In this document: positions 1-9,470 of the stretch, piece after piece | How positions within the stretch are numbered: position 1 is the first letter of the stretch | Layout: each line of letters opens with the position of its first letter | Made by a program: the position numbers and the translations under genes | Notes under the pieces: generated by a model | Database searches by the model: none | What the model saw: the letters and a program-made list of their open reading frames with translations, nothing else | What the model was told of the DNA's origin: nothing | Assembly (NCBI RefSeq): GCF_022458985.1 | Contig: NC_061771.1 | Span: forward strand, 14,919,001 to 14,983,000 | DNA from: Mugil cephalus | Lineage: Eukaryota; Chordata; Actinopteri; Mugiliformes; Mugilidae | Length of the DNA: 64,000 nt | Direction: 5' to 3'

Positions 1-1197
1 TTATACGTATAAATGTCTGTGTCACTCACAGAAACATATAATGTACATCTCATCAAAAATAATTCAATAAATAATCAAAAAAACATTTTCATAAAGTTGA
101 ATTAACATCCCTCTTAACACTTTATAATCTTCATCGAGAAAGCTTTATTTCGAGGCTTTGTCATCATGAACAATCATCACGATCTAGCAAAAATATGAAG
201 AAAAAAAGCAGTGGCTAAAAATGTGTTAATTCATGGATGAACTGAATTCACCAGGGAGAGCGAGGTTTAACAGTGTCTATTCTGAAATGTAATTAATGAG
301 AAAAAATTCTTTATACAGAGCAGATAAAGTTAAAATGTACAACCGTGGAAGTGATAAAATATAAAAGATTACAGAGAACACTGACAGCTGATCAGTGATA
401 ATATAAGAGTTATTATAACTGTCACCTGTGGTTTATGCTGTGAACGCACAGGTGAATCTCTCCAGATGAATACTGATATGAGGGTTCTTTAAAATTTCAC
501 AGATTGAATAAAATTGCTGCGAGTTAGTCTGTGAGACAGAGATAGAGGTTGTTGCAGTTTGTGGAGCTCGATGAATCTTCTGGAGCCGTTTCTCTGTCTA
601 AGCCTCCATGCCAGGCTCATGAATAGCTGATATATTTGTTGATGTCTGTATCCAACCTGAGGAGTCACTGTTACACTTTGAATTTATTGCTCAGCATCTT
701 CTTTTGTTTGTTTCCTTGCCAAGGACTGACTTTAAATACATTAAGAGATATCTAGTAAAAACTGGACTTTCAGTTTGACAGTGACGATGAAAACTACACA
801 GTGTAGCGTTACATCGGATCAGTAATTTAACAAAGGAAAACGTTTTAATCACCACACTGTAGGATATTTACTGCCCACATACATTTGCATTAGTTTTTTA
901 TTTAATTTAAAATGAATTGTAGTTTCCAGAATGTGTTTGCTAAGTTCAGTTTAGCTCTTATATTTATTGGTTCCATGGTTCATTTATTTTATTATTATAA
1001 GATTTAAGAAGTTCCCTTGTGAGACTTTGTGAAGCAGCTGATTCCTAGTCTGAACCAATGCAGTTTTTATTTTATTAGTTTTGGAGGTGTAGTTGAGTAT
1101 AGTTCATATTTATATTTCAGTTAACAAATCTGAAACTTGTAACTCTTCGGCTCCAAAAAGAGGACGATTTTTTTATTTATTTTTTTTTTACATACCA

Positions 1198-1253
<56 letters not shown>

Positions 1254-1800
1254 TAAATTCAAATAAAAGCCACTGAAATGATGAAGATACCACAATAATC
1301 ATAGAGGTAGAAGGATGTGTATGTTTTCTCTGATCTCCAGTTGTGTAAAAGTATCGGTTGTGACACATAACCTCATGATGAAGCGTCCACGTAAGTGAAT
1401 GCATCACAAGATGGGGTGAAAGTCAAATGATGGATGGAAAGCACGGGGCACGTGGAAAACAAAGACGCCCTGCTCCCATTCACCTGTACTCTCATTCCAT
1501 ACATTTCACACGCCGCAGTCACTGTTAATGTTGTACACAAGCAGCCTTGGCACAAGCAGTTCTTCTTCATACACACACACTGTCGCCTTTGTGTGGCCAA
1601 CCAGAACTGATCCTTCAGTTTGTCACCAACCTGTTTGCCTTCTAATTCCTTCTGCAGTAGCCATGTATTGTCATGAGCTTGAAAAAGCCTGGATGAAGAG
1701 GGCGAGTTGTTAGGCCGAGGTGACCGACGTGGAAGGAATGATCATCTTTCAAACGTGTATGCAGCCGGTTCTGCCTCACATCGTTCATCACGTCCCTCTC
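1..1800. other. Intergenic DNA upstream of the mucin-like gene
   Basis: AT-rich sequence with no exon-like open frame that I can support. The only clear structure is the CA microsatellite at 1201-1251. Short frames at 1177-1713 are low-complexity or chance frames. The last 100 bases lead into the TATA box of the mucin-like gene. Confidence 0.6.
1201..1251. repeat. (CA)n microsatellite
   Basis: An uninterrupted CA dinucleotide run of about 25 units. It gives rise to a spurious poly-Val/Cys frame on the minus strand. Confidence 0.98.
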
Positions 1801-1806
1801 CCACCG

Positions 1807-1814
1807 TATAAAAA
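1807..1814 (+). promoter_or_regulatory. TATA box of the mucin-like gene
   Basis: TATAAAAA at 1807-1814 is followed about 30 bases later by a plausible start region and then a splice donor at 1912. The position fits a focused TATA promoter for the three-exon gene that follows. The transcription start near 1838 is inferred from spacing, not seen. Confidence 0.6.
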
Positions 1815-1837
1815 GCTGAGTGAAAGCTGAGGATTGA

Positions 1838-1911
1838 CAACACTCACCGTCCAGACGGGAACAACTTCACAGCTCGACGCGGCCTCAGACTTTAAATTCA
1901 GACTCGTGTAG
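1838..1911 (+). other. Non-coding exon 1 of the mucin-like gene (predicted)
   Basis: Predicted 5' UTR exon between the inferred start about 30 bases after the TATA box and a GTACC donor at 1912. The next acceptor is a long pyrimidine tract ending CAG at 2015-2017. The first ATG in the joined leader is the one at 2041 that opens the signal peptide. The 5' edge is approximate. Confidence 0.45.
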
Positions 1912-2040
1912 GTACCAAATGTGTAGACTGCACATTTTTTGAAAGTTTTTTTTTCTCTTTTTTTGCATTATTGCTGTGTTTGTGTCTTTAAATCTCTTTA
2001 ATCTTTTTTTCTCTCAGAGGTGAAGGGTCAGAGATTAAAA

Positions 2041-2585
2041 ATGCTTCTCGTCGTGTTGATACAACTCCTGATCGTCGGTGAGTATGAATGCACTGTTACA
2101 AAAAAGATAAATAAAAAAGTAGACTAAGTCCTCTTTATAACCATGTGTTTATTACAGCATCAGCAAATGCGCAGATACTGGGCCGTGCTGCCACTACATC
2201 CACAGCTGCCCCCACTACATCCACAGCTGTCCCCACTACATCCACAGCTGCCGCCACTACATCCACAGCTGCTGCCACTACATCCACAGCTGCCCCCACT
2301 ACATCCACAGCTGCTGCCACTACATCCACAGCTGCTGCCACTACATCTGTGTCAGCCGCGACTACGTCCACTGCAATTGCTGGTACCACAACCGTTACAG
2401 GTGGCACGACTGCGACCAGCCCTGCTACGACCGTGACGACAGCAGCCATAACAACAAACTCGACAAACTCAAACAGCACTACGACAAACACCGCTGCCGC
2501 TCCGCACCCTGGGATCGTGTTCATGGGCAGCCTCGCCATGTGCCAGTTCAGTGTTGCACTCTTTACAGTCATATTTATGGTGTAG
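2041..2585 (+). CDS. Short mucin-like, possibly GPI-anchored surface protein (2 coding exons)
   Basis: Coding exons are 2041-2077 and 2158-2585, joined at a GTGAGT donor (2078) and a TTACAG acceptor (ending 2157). The junction falls inside an Ala codon. The 154-residue product starts with a hydrophobic signal peptide (about 1-17, likely cleavage after Ala-Asn-Ala). Residues 25-87 are nine 7-residue Thr/Ser/Ala units, a dense substrate for O-glycosylation. Residues 88-127 stay Thr-rich and include two N-glycosylation sequons (Asn113, Asn118). Residues 132-154 are hydrophobic and run to the stop with no basic tail. That end is typical of a GPI-attachment signal, though a tailless membrane anchor is possible. 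I do not recognise the family; mucin-like composition arises repeatedly and does not prove homology. The exon layout (leader exon, then one repeat exon), a good signal peptide formed only by splicing, and the TATA box all argue that it is real. The gene is compact (about 1.3 kb) and lies tail to tail with rnf24. Confidence 0.6.
2193..2381 (+). repeat. 21-bp coding tandem repeat (9 units) of the mucin-like gene
   Basis: Nine in-frame 21-base units encode TTSTAAP-like heptads. The first seven are nearly identical at the DNA level (Pro/Ala and one Val differ). The last two are diverged (TTSVSAA, TTSTAIA). The array is a likely length-variable VNTR. Because the unit is a multiple of three, unit gain or loss keeps the frame. 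Confidence 0.9.
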
Positions 2586-2590
2586 AGCAT

Positions 2591-2790
2591 AGGTATTCAA
2601 CAGGGGGTCCGCGGGCTAGACTAGACTACTGCAGGGGAGTAGCAAAATCTTTGGTTGATTAGACATTTTTTTTGTATATATATTTTCCCCCACAGAACAC
2701 ATAGATTAGGTAGGGGGTCTCTACTTAATCTCTCCATCAGTTTGGGGTCCTTAGCCTGAAAAACCTTGAAGATCTCTAGTGCAGAGGATT
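2591..2790. mobile_element. Decayed non-autonomous DNA repeat in the 3' UTR of the mucin-like gene
   Basis: The segment starts a few bases after the stop codon at 2585. Its distal part (about 2722-2780) matches, in reverse complement, the repeat at 54838-54900 (shared 'heading' around cagtttggggtcc and the flanking 50 bases). The form resembles the common fish hAT-type fragments read as 'ggacccc...aactgatgg'. Family assignment is from memory, not a search. Confidence 0.5.
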
Positions 2791-3074
2791 GTGTTGTCAT
2801 GTATCTAATTTAACAGAATGCAGTCACTGTGATTCATAAAGAGAGATCATTTAGGTTTATGCGTACACACAAATGATCCCACTCTTAAGACACACGTTGA
2901 TGGGTTAAAAAATAATCTACATGATGCAAAGTGTTGAAGTGCGTGCTGTAAAACGTATTAATTGCCATTAATATTTCACAATAATGTTGAAAATGTGTTT
3001 TACATAATCCACAAGTACTGTACATCTGCAAGTATTTGTCCATGCTCAGTTAAAATATTTAAATGTGAGAAGGA

Positions 3075-3080
3075 AATAAA
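3075..3080 (+). promoter_or_regulatory. Candidate poly(A) signal of the mucin-like gene
   Basis: AATAAA on the plus strand about 490 bases after the stop codon. It would give a 3' UTR of about 0.5 kb that contains the repeat at 2591-2790. No transcript support is visible. Confidence 0.4.
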
Positions 3081-3566
3081 TATTTTTATCTGAACGCACC
3101 TTGTAAATTACTATTATTATTATTGTGAACATGCTGCATAAAACCGATTCAAACTACCAGGTCACTGTTTAACTCAGATCAGAGTGTTTATTGTGTTTAT
3201 TGGCCCATTAGCTGGATACGCGTTATTACCCTATACTGTTAAAAAAAAAAAAAGAAAAAGCTTCCCTCTATTGTTTAAATCCACCAGGGCAGTGTGAACA
3301 AGTTCGGGGTGCGCCACCATACATCAAAATGACTTGTTTGACCAAGTGACAGATAAACAGGCCTCGCCCATGTGAACAAAAATGGGTCCAACAATTGTGT
3401 CTTCTGTTGCTCAAAATAAAATACAAACTTTTCATGAAACAGTTGATCTTCACAAAAATGACATGAGTCAGTCGTCAGTGTGTTGGGTGTGTATGCGACA
3501 CACTGACGAGCCTGTCCTCAGTGTTAATGGAGAACGGTCTGATTGCACAATACAACTTGACGGGTG

Positions 3567-3592
<26 letters not shown>
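3567..3592. repeat. (CA)n microsatellite
   Basis: Pure CA run of about 13 units. Confidence 0.95.
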
Positions 3593-3597
<5 letters not shown>

Positions 3598-4399
3598 TTC
3601 ACGTCAGTTGGAGCTTCGCTCCTTCAGTGTCTTTAGTTTGTCCTGGTTTCTCATGTTTTACTGTTTGGCTGATTAACATAGTTCCTCTCCTCTGCAAACT
3701 ATTAGTCACAGGATCAGAGGCCCCGTGTCATCCTGTGAGACTCGTCAGGAACAGAAATCAGGGTGTGGATGGGTGTGAAACTGTAACTACAGAGATACAT
3801 CATGTCAGGACGCTGTCAGGGACCCAGAACTGGAGCTGGAAGGTTTTACCTCCACCGACGTTACTCACCAGTCTGCTGAAAGGGTTTTATGGAGGAGACA
3901 AAAGCCTATAAAGACGCGACTGCCCTTTTTAGGGGGTTGGGTGGAAAACAAATCCTGACTGGGCCTGAGAATTAGACACTAAACTCAGGAGTTTGAGGCG
4001 GTTGACAAACATAATTATGGCAGACTTGAAGCTACATCAGCTTTACTAACACGTCTGATCTCCAGCAACTGCTGGCAGGTTGAATTATTGATCCCCACTG
4101 GAGAAATTCAAAGTGTGTACAAAGTGTGTATGCCGCGGCTTTTATATAACAAAGGAAGTTGCATGGAATAAAAATTACTACGCTAAGAGCATTTATTTTA
4201 CAAATTGCCCATTGCCAGTTTAGCATGTATCTCAGATTGTCGCATCTTATTGCGCACAAATAATGTTATGTTTTGTTACAGACTGAACTACCCAACAGTT
4301 TCAGTCATCATTTTTTCCTCATAATTTTATGAAGGTTTTCTAATCAAAAACTATTCAAAATCATGAAAAAGTTCATTTGCTCCATTCAAAATACACGCA

Positions 4400-4605
4400 T
4401 ATGATCTTAACCGATTATAAAGGTGCAGCCCATAGGACCCAAAGGCCCCTCTGACAATACTGTGTAGCACAGGACACCACAGGACACCCTCAGAAGACTC
4501 ATGTCCATTCTCTGATGAGTCACAACTGATTGGAGGCACAAGGGAGACCTACACAATATTAGGAAGGTGGTCATAATGTTACGCCTGATCAGTGCACATT
4601 GGCGC
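4400..4605 (+). mobile_element. Tc1/mariner-like relic, right end only
   Basis: Contains the hallmarks shared with the other family copies here: the ACCCAAAGGCCCC block, the tgatgagtcacaactg block, the 'ggaggcacaagggagacctacaca' region (only partly quoted) and the terminal ggtggtcataatgtta ... cctgatcagtg end. The left half with transposase remnants is absent. The outer end corresponds to the inverted end GATCAGCCACAACATTA seen at 47518. Confidence 0.7.
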
Positions 4606-4690
4606 ATAAAAATAATTATTTAGCAGCATGCCAATGCGACCCTTTGTACTTTTGTACTACACGTATTTATGACAATATTTGTACTTAAAG
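4590..4690. repeat. Local duplicate A (pair with 5213-5330)
   Basis: The stretch with agcagcatgccaatgcgacc, then cactacacgtatttatgac-like sequence, then caatatttgta is repeated about 620 bases downstream with some 80-85% identity by eye. Both copies directly follow a Tc1-like terminus. Confidence 0.6.
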
Positions 4691-5194
4691 TCAAATAAGT
4701 TTAAAAGGAGCCTGGATAGAATGTGCGGTCGGATTGTGTTGGATAAAGAAGAGAAGTCAATGAAAAGGATCCGAGCACGAGCTTCATCTCAAATAAACCT
4801 CTAAAATCAAACACCTGAACATAACCATAAGGGGCGTGGCTACATGTGTTCCTTTTCCTGATGATGTCATCATGACACCGCTGTGACATCATCAAATTAC
4901 CAGCAGGAGCTTTTAAATAGGAGCTGTTTCACGTCGTCACTAATGGTCTGGAGGTTGGGCTCTAAGGTCCAGCCTCCTCCGCTGCCTCTGGTCTGTCCAA
5001 CCCAGCAGCCAGATGTTCAGCCCACTGTGGCTGCAGGTGGAGGTCTCAGCCTCCTCAAGACACCAAGCTCATGCTTAAGGTGTAGCCTCCAGCCAGTCCA
5101 GTGGAAGGCCACTACTGGCCCTTATAGTATTTTCATACTACAATAATAGGCACGTTCTCTCTGTGCCTGTCTGGGTTTTTGAGCCCCACTCGGT

Positions 5195-5330
5195 CATGAC
5201 CTTCCATAATGTTATGCCTGGTCAGTGTCCATTAAAGCCTAACAAATAATTAGGCCTATAGCAGCAGGAGCCAATCCAACCCTTTGCACTTTTTGCACTA
5301 CACACATTTATGACAATATTTGTATGTGGC
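5195..5330. repeat. Tc1-like terminus plus local duplicate B
   Basis: Begins with the Tc1-family end (ccataatgttatgcctggtc) and continues into sequence paralogous to 4620-4690. The pair suggests a tandem duplication that took the transposon end and its flank, or two insertions into copies of another repeat. Confidence 0.55.
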
Positions 5331-6889
5331 AGGTGGTACCAGGTGGGTAAAAAGGAGGGGCCATGGGCAGTGAAGTATATATGTCTGCCATAGGAAGGAA
5401 AGCGTTTGACTGTTGGCTTAGGCTGCTGGAGTGAGGCAGTGCACACCTCATTTCATGGTTGACAGGAGACTACAGGAATATTGACCTGCGTCCCTGCCGG
5501 CTTGAACGCAGCTGGTAGCCGTTGGGACATAATCACCCAACATATCAGAGCATCAGGGCCACTGGCTGCTCTTGCCGTGGAGGTTTAATTTCCTTTGGTT
5601 TATTTCGGGTTTTTCCTTTGTGTAGTCCGCCCTGGAAAGTGAGCCGGTAGTGGGCAAAAAAGATATGGGATATTGCCCTTTGGGACGGACTAGTTTTCTT
5701 TTCTTTCGTTTTTTGTTTTAACTTGCTCGCTTTTCCCACTGAGTAGTTTTCCTAAGGTCAGATTCCAACTAGTCCTTCAGGGCAGGCTTAAGGGGCGACT
5801 TGGTTTCGTCGTTCGCAGTGAACTGTGTTCATGTGTGCAAACTGAGTGTTAATTCACCGAGTGTGTAAGACTCCTTAGTGAATGTAGTGTGCACTACTGT
5901 GCTGTTTGTGTATTGAACCCCTGCCCTGTTAGAGACCAATGGGACGCTGGCTGTATGGATGTTACTTGTGTGCCTATCATTTAATGAATTGTATTTAAAA
6001 GTAAATGTAGTAAATTGTATTTTTTTTTGTTTGTTTGTTTTCTGCTATCCTTATCTGTGGAGGGTCTAACATGTATTTGAAGCAATTCTTACCTTTTTGG
6101 TGATTTTTCCACTTTTCTTTTGTAATCTTAAAATGCTCTTAAGCCTTAACCTCCATAAGCCGACAGCACACTGAAATGTAGAAGAAATGCATAAGGTGTT
6201 CAAATTCATCAATATTCAATTCTCAATTCTATTTCTGATAAAAGTCTGACCATTAACTTCATAACAAGATGATTTGCCGTCTGTTGACTACCACTACCAC
6301 CTCTCTGGCAGGGACACAGTCGATTAACTTTGTGATTATAGAAAACTAAACGTAGGTTACAAACGTACGGACAACTCTGGCGAGGTAAGACTTTAGATTG
6401 CAGCACTTTTACAAGAAAATATGTTTGAATTCTGCCGGAAAAAGTCAAATTTGACTGTAAACATTTGACGCTGAAACACTATAATTACGATAATGACGTT
6501 AATGGTAGTCAGTCAGACTACCGAGGTAACTGGACGTTTAAGAGGGCATTTTATTTTATACCACATACAGAACTGAATTTTATTTAATGACTGTTTTCAC
6601 TTCTTACCGGTGCCTCTGACTGTGACTCCATCGCTCGTCCGCCTCCACCTTCACTTTCCCACCGCATGCGTCAGGAGAGGAGGAGAGCGTCAGAGGTCAG
6701 GCGGGGGGAAGCGCAGTTGTTCGTGTTCACATTTTTACTAAGTGCTGTGCAGCATGAAAGAAAGGTACAAATTGCTTTAAGTAACAGTTTCCTTGCAAGA
6801 CATTTAAATGTGATGGATTCATTTTTACAGAGGTGCACTGGTCAGTCACACCTGAGGAAACTCCAGCTCCAGCTGCCTTCTACTCACAG

Positions 6890-7190
6890 TGGTGTAGTAG
6901 TTGTATCACAGCGAGAAGGTTCAGTCTTTCTGTGTTTGAATGTTCTCCCTGTACCTGCACGGTTTTTCTCTTTGTACTCCTACAGTCACAATGATGGTAA
7001 CTGGTGATTCTAAAGTGATTGTAGGTGTTGATGTGAGTGTGAATTGTGGTTTGTCTCCCTCTGTGTTAGACTGTTGATGATTGTACCCCACCTCTCATCC
7101 ACCTCTCATCCAATGTCAGCTGCAGCCCTAGAAGAACAGAAGTTACCGATAATAAATGGATGAATGGATGAATAAATAAATGAATGCCTG
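6890..7190 (+). mobile_element. Fish RTE/SINE-type 3' repeat tail
   Basis: Reads as a degraded copy of the widespread fish repeat with 'ggtgattctaaa...gtgaatgtgtgtgtgaatggttgtttgtctc' character, then gtaccccacctctcatcca, then aatgtcagctg. It ends in a TGGATGAA-type simple tail near 7160-7190. That tail is typical of a retroposed 3' end. Confidence 0.65.
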
Positions 7191-7338
7191 CTACTCAAGC
7201 AGGATGGTCAGTTCAGTTCAAACACTTTATCTATTTCTGATGGGTTAATTTAACCTCAATGACAGAGAATTGAATTGAACTTAAGTTTATTAATTAATTG
7301 TCCTTTGAACAAAAAAAAGACACCATTTTGAATCTAAA

Positions 7339-7705
7339 CCAGGGGTGTCAAACATATGGACCGGGGGCCAAAACCAGCAGCCCCACAGAGGATCTAATCT
7401 GGTCCACATCATCTATTAACAAAGGGCGAAAGTTGCACAGAAAACATTAACGACAATTTTTCAATAAAAGTAACTGCTACTTGAATTTCCCCTCCAAAGA
7501 TAAATAAAGTATTTTTCAATTTTCTATTTCTAATTTGTCCACTGTTTTAGTGAACTTATTTTTCTTGAGAAATATAGGTTGTTCAATAAATGTAAACATT
7601 TTCATAAAGCACTTCTATGCACTAAAACAATAATTATTATGTTATTACTGCACCAGCAGTTTAGATCAGACTGGGCTGTACGTGGCCCTCTAAATTAAAA
7701 TGACA
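7339..7705 (+). mobile_element. hAT-like non-autonomous element (caggggtgtcaaac family)
   Basis: The left end ccaggggtgtcaaacatatg and the following 'ccgggggcc' block are characteristic of a very common vertebrate hAT-type repeat. The right part carries the tacgtggccctctaaat block. A matching right inverted end is not intact, so boundaries are approximate. Confidence 0.6.
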
Positions 7706-8583
7706 ACCTGTTTGAATCTGGCTGCATAAGCACTTTTATTTTAGTAATGTATTTAAATGTGTCCATCATCACGGTCTCTGAGAAATGCCTCAGTTGTTTT
7801 TAGTAGTTTTTAACATTTGCATTTTTTCCCTGAAGAACGTGCAACGTTTGTCCTCCTGGCTCCAAAGTGACCTGCTCTGTTGGACCATTTATGAAGCCTA
7901 AAATAAAATGTTTCTTCGTTACACATTTGTAGTGAACGTCTTTTCCACTGATTACTATATATTGTAAATGAGAGCAGTAGTTCATTTATATAAAATAGTG
8001 TGATTTAAGTTTGAGCTGGAGAACAACAGGAAGGTTAAAATATCCCTCTTCAGCAGGTGGGAAACTTTTACCACTGAAGAGTTAAAATCCCTTTCACTGC
8101 TGTGACTGGATCCAATCCACAGCTTTGAGACTGTATGCAAAACAGAACATGCACATCTGTTAATGAAGACGCCACAGAGACTACACGGTAAATGCAGCCG
8201 TGGGGATGGATCGTTTACAATTACACCATTTCACCACAAGGTGGTGGTGTTACGCTATTTTTTCCAGAAGCCTCCAGTCAACAGGACGAAAACAAGCTAT
8301 TTCTTTTTCCTTCTAAATAATCTAATTGAAGGTTATTATAAGTAACCCAAGCAAAACTGGCTTTAAGTAAAAAAAACAGAACAAAAACAACCCATATAGG
8401 ACAAGTTAAAAATGTACAACATTAAGTGTGTCACATACATGAGTAATCAAGCATCTTGTTTTATATAGTGATAAATATATTTTTCTTTAAATGGTGTCTG
8501 TACTCACTAACATGATTAGCCTTTTCCTTTTATTTAACTGAAAGACAACAACAAACACTATAATCTTTCCAAAACCTGGAAAT

Positions 8584-8589
8584 TTTATT
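8584..8589 (-). promoter_or_regulatory. rnf24: Candidate rnf24 poly(A) signal
   Basis: AATAAA on the minus strand. A second copy lies 55 bases further downstream on the transcript (8529-8534). Neither is confirmed by transcript data. Confidence 0.4.
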
Positions 8590-9417
8590 TACAGTTCAAG
8601 TCAGTCACATGCAAAACTTTCTTAAAATGAATAAACATGAAATTAGCAAAAACAAGAAAAGAAAAAAAAAGCATATTATTTTCTTTCAAAATAGCAATAT
8701 ACAAAAATAGAGCTTACAAATACTGTACAGCAAATTGTCTCCAAAAATATTCTGCTGCAGAATTCTTAGTTTTACAAACAATGTCTGTGAAAGTCCACAA
8801 ACGTAATCAGTGTTAACAAAAAAACGGGGTGTGCAGGTAGAGGGTGTGTTTGTTTTGGACGAAGAGGGAGGAAGTTATTTGAGAGACGACGGGGCACCAC
8901 GAGAGCTACAGAGGAATAAATAAGACACCATACAAACAGGAGGTAAGTACACGGAGGCAGTGATAGAGAGGACACATCTTAATGGTCTGGTTGCTAAAAA
9001 CCAACCTCGGAAATATCATGAAACCCTCATCTACGAGGGAAAGGCTCTTTTTTTTTTTGCTTTTTTGTTTCTTTTGTCATATCCTGTGAGGAGGATTTCA
9101 TTTTTGAGCATCAGTCAATTTTTTGAAGCCGTGCTCCTCTTTCATCTGATACAGTCTTGTTTATTTTTAGAGTCGGCTCAGAAGCCACAGTGACGTCAAT
9201 GGTGATTTCAGTCGTAGGAAGACGTTCATCACTTCATTCACTTCTGGCTCCATTTCCATCCTTTTTTTTTTTTTTTTTTTTTGGCCTCACAGAGTCTCTC
9301 CCTCTCATCTCTCCTATTTTCGGGACATTCTTTTCTTTCTCGTTTGGCTACGACTTAGATTCTCAACGTTTCCTCTTCAGGTGGCACTTTGTCTTCGGCG
9401 GGAATCGGGACGGCACA

Positions 9418-9470
9418 CGGGAGGGACAGGGGGGACAGGAGGGACAAGGAGGGACAGGAGGGACAGGTGG
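9418..9470. repeat. GGGACAGGA minisatellite
   Basis: Imperfect tandem units of 8-10 bases (ggagggacagg type) repeated about six times. The plus strand is G-rich with repeated GGG runs; the rnf24 transcript would carry the C-rich complement. Confidence 0.8.

Larger units (their letters stand above)
3100..8560. other. Intergenic region between the mucin-like gene and the rnf24 3' end
   Basis: No exon could be supported. Contents are the CA run at 3567-3592, Tc1-like fragments at 4400-4605 and 5195-5232, a duplicated tract at 4590-4690 / 5213-5330, and RTE/SINE-like (6890-7190) and hAT-like (7339-7705) repeats. An unclassified stretch at about 5340-6010 has the look of a solo LTR or other repeat, but I found no matching ends. 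Frames such as 3564-3911, 4883-5146 and 6666-7007 lack splice context or family resemblance. Confidence 0.5.

Noticed and set aside
2143..2436. 97-codon plus-strand frame in another phase of the array
   Set aside because: It starts in the intron before the acceptor at 2157 and reads the repeat in the wrong phase (HPQLPPL units); it lacks a signal peptide and a sensible end.
2135..2590. 151-codon minus-strand frame across the mucin-like exon
   Set aside because: It is the antisense of the 21-bp array (poly Val-Asp-Val-Ala) and has no signal, splice or family support; repeat-driven open frames occur on several frames of such arrays.
5340..6010. Possible solo LTR
   Set aside because: Composition and texture suggest a repeat, but I found no TG...CA ends with a flanking duplication and no second copy in the window.
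9418..9470. Short-unit array considered as a CRISPR
   Set aside because: Units of 8-10 bases without unique spacers; a minisatellite in a vertebrate UTR.
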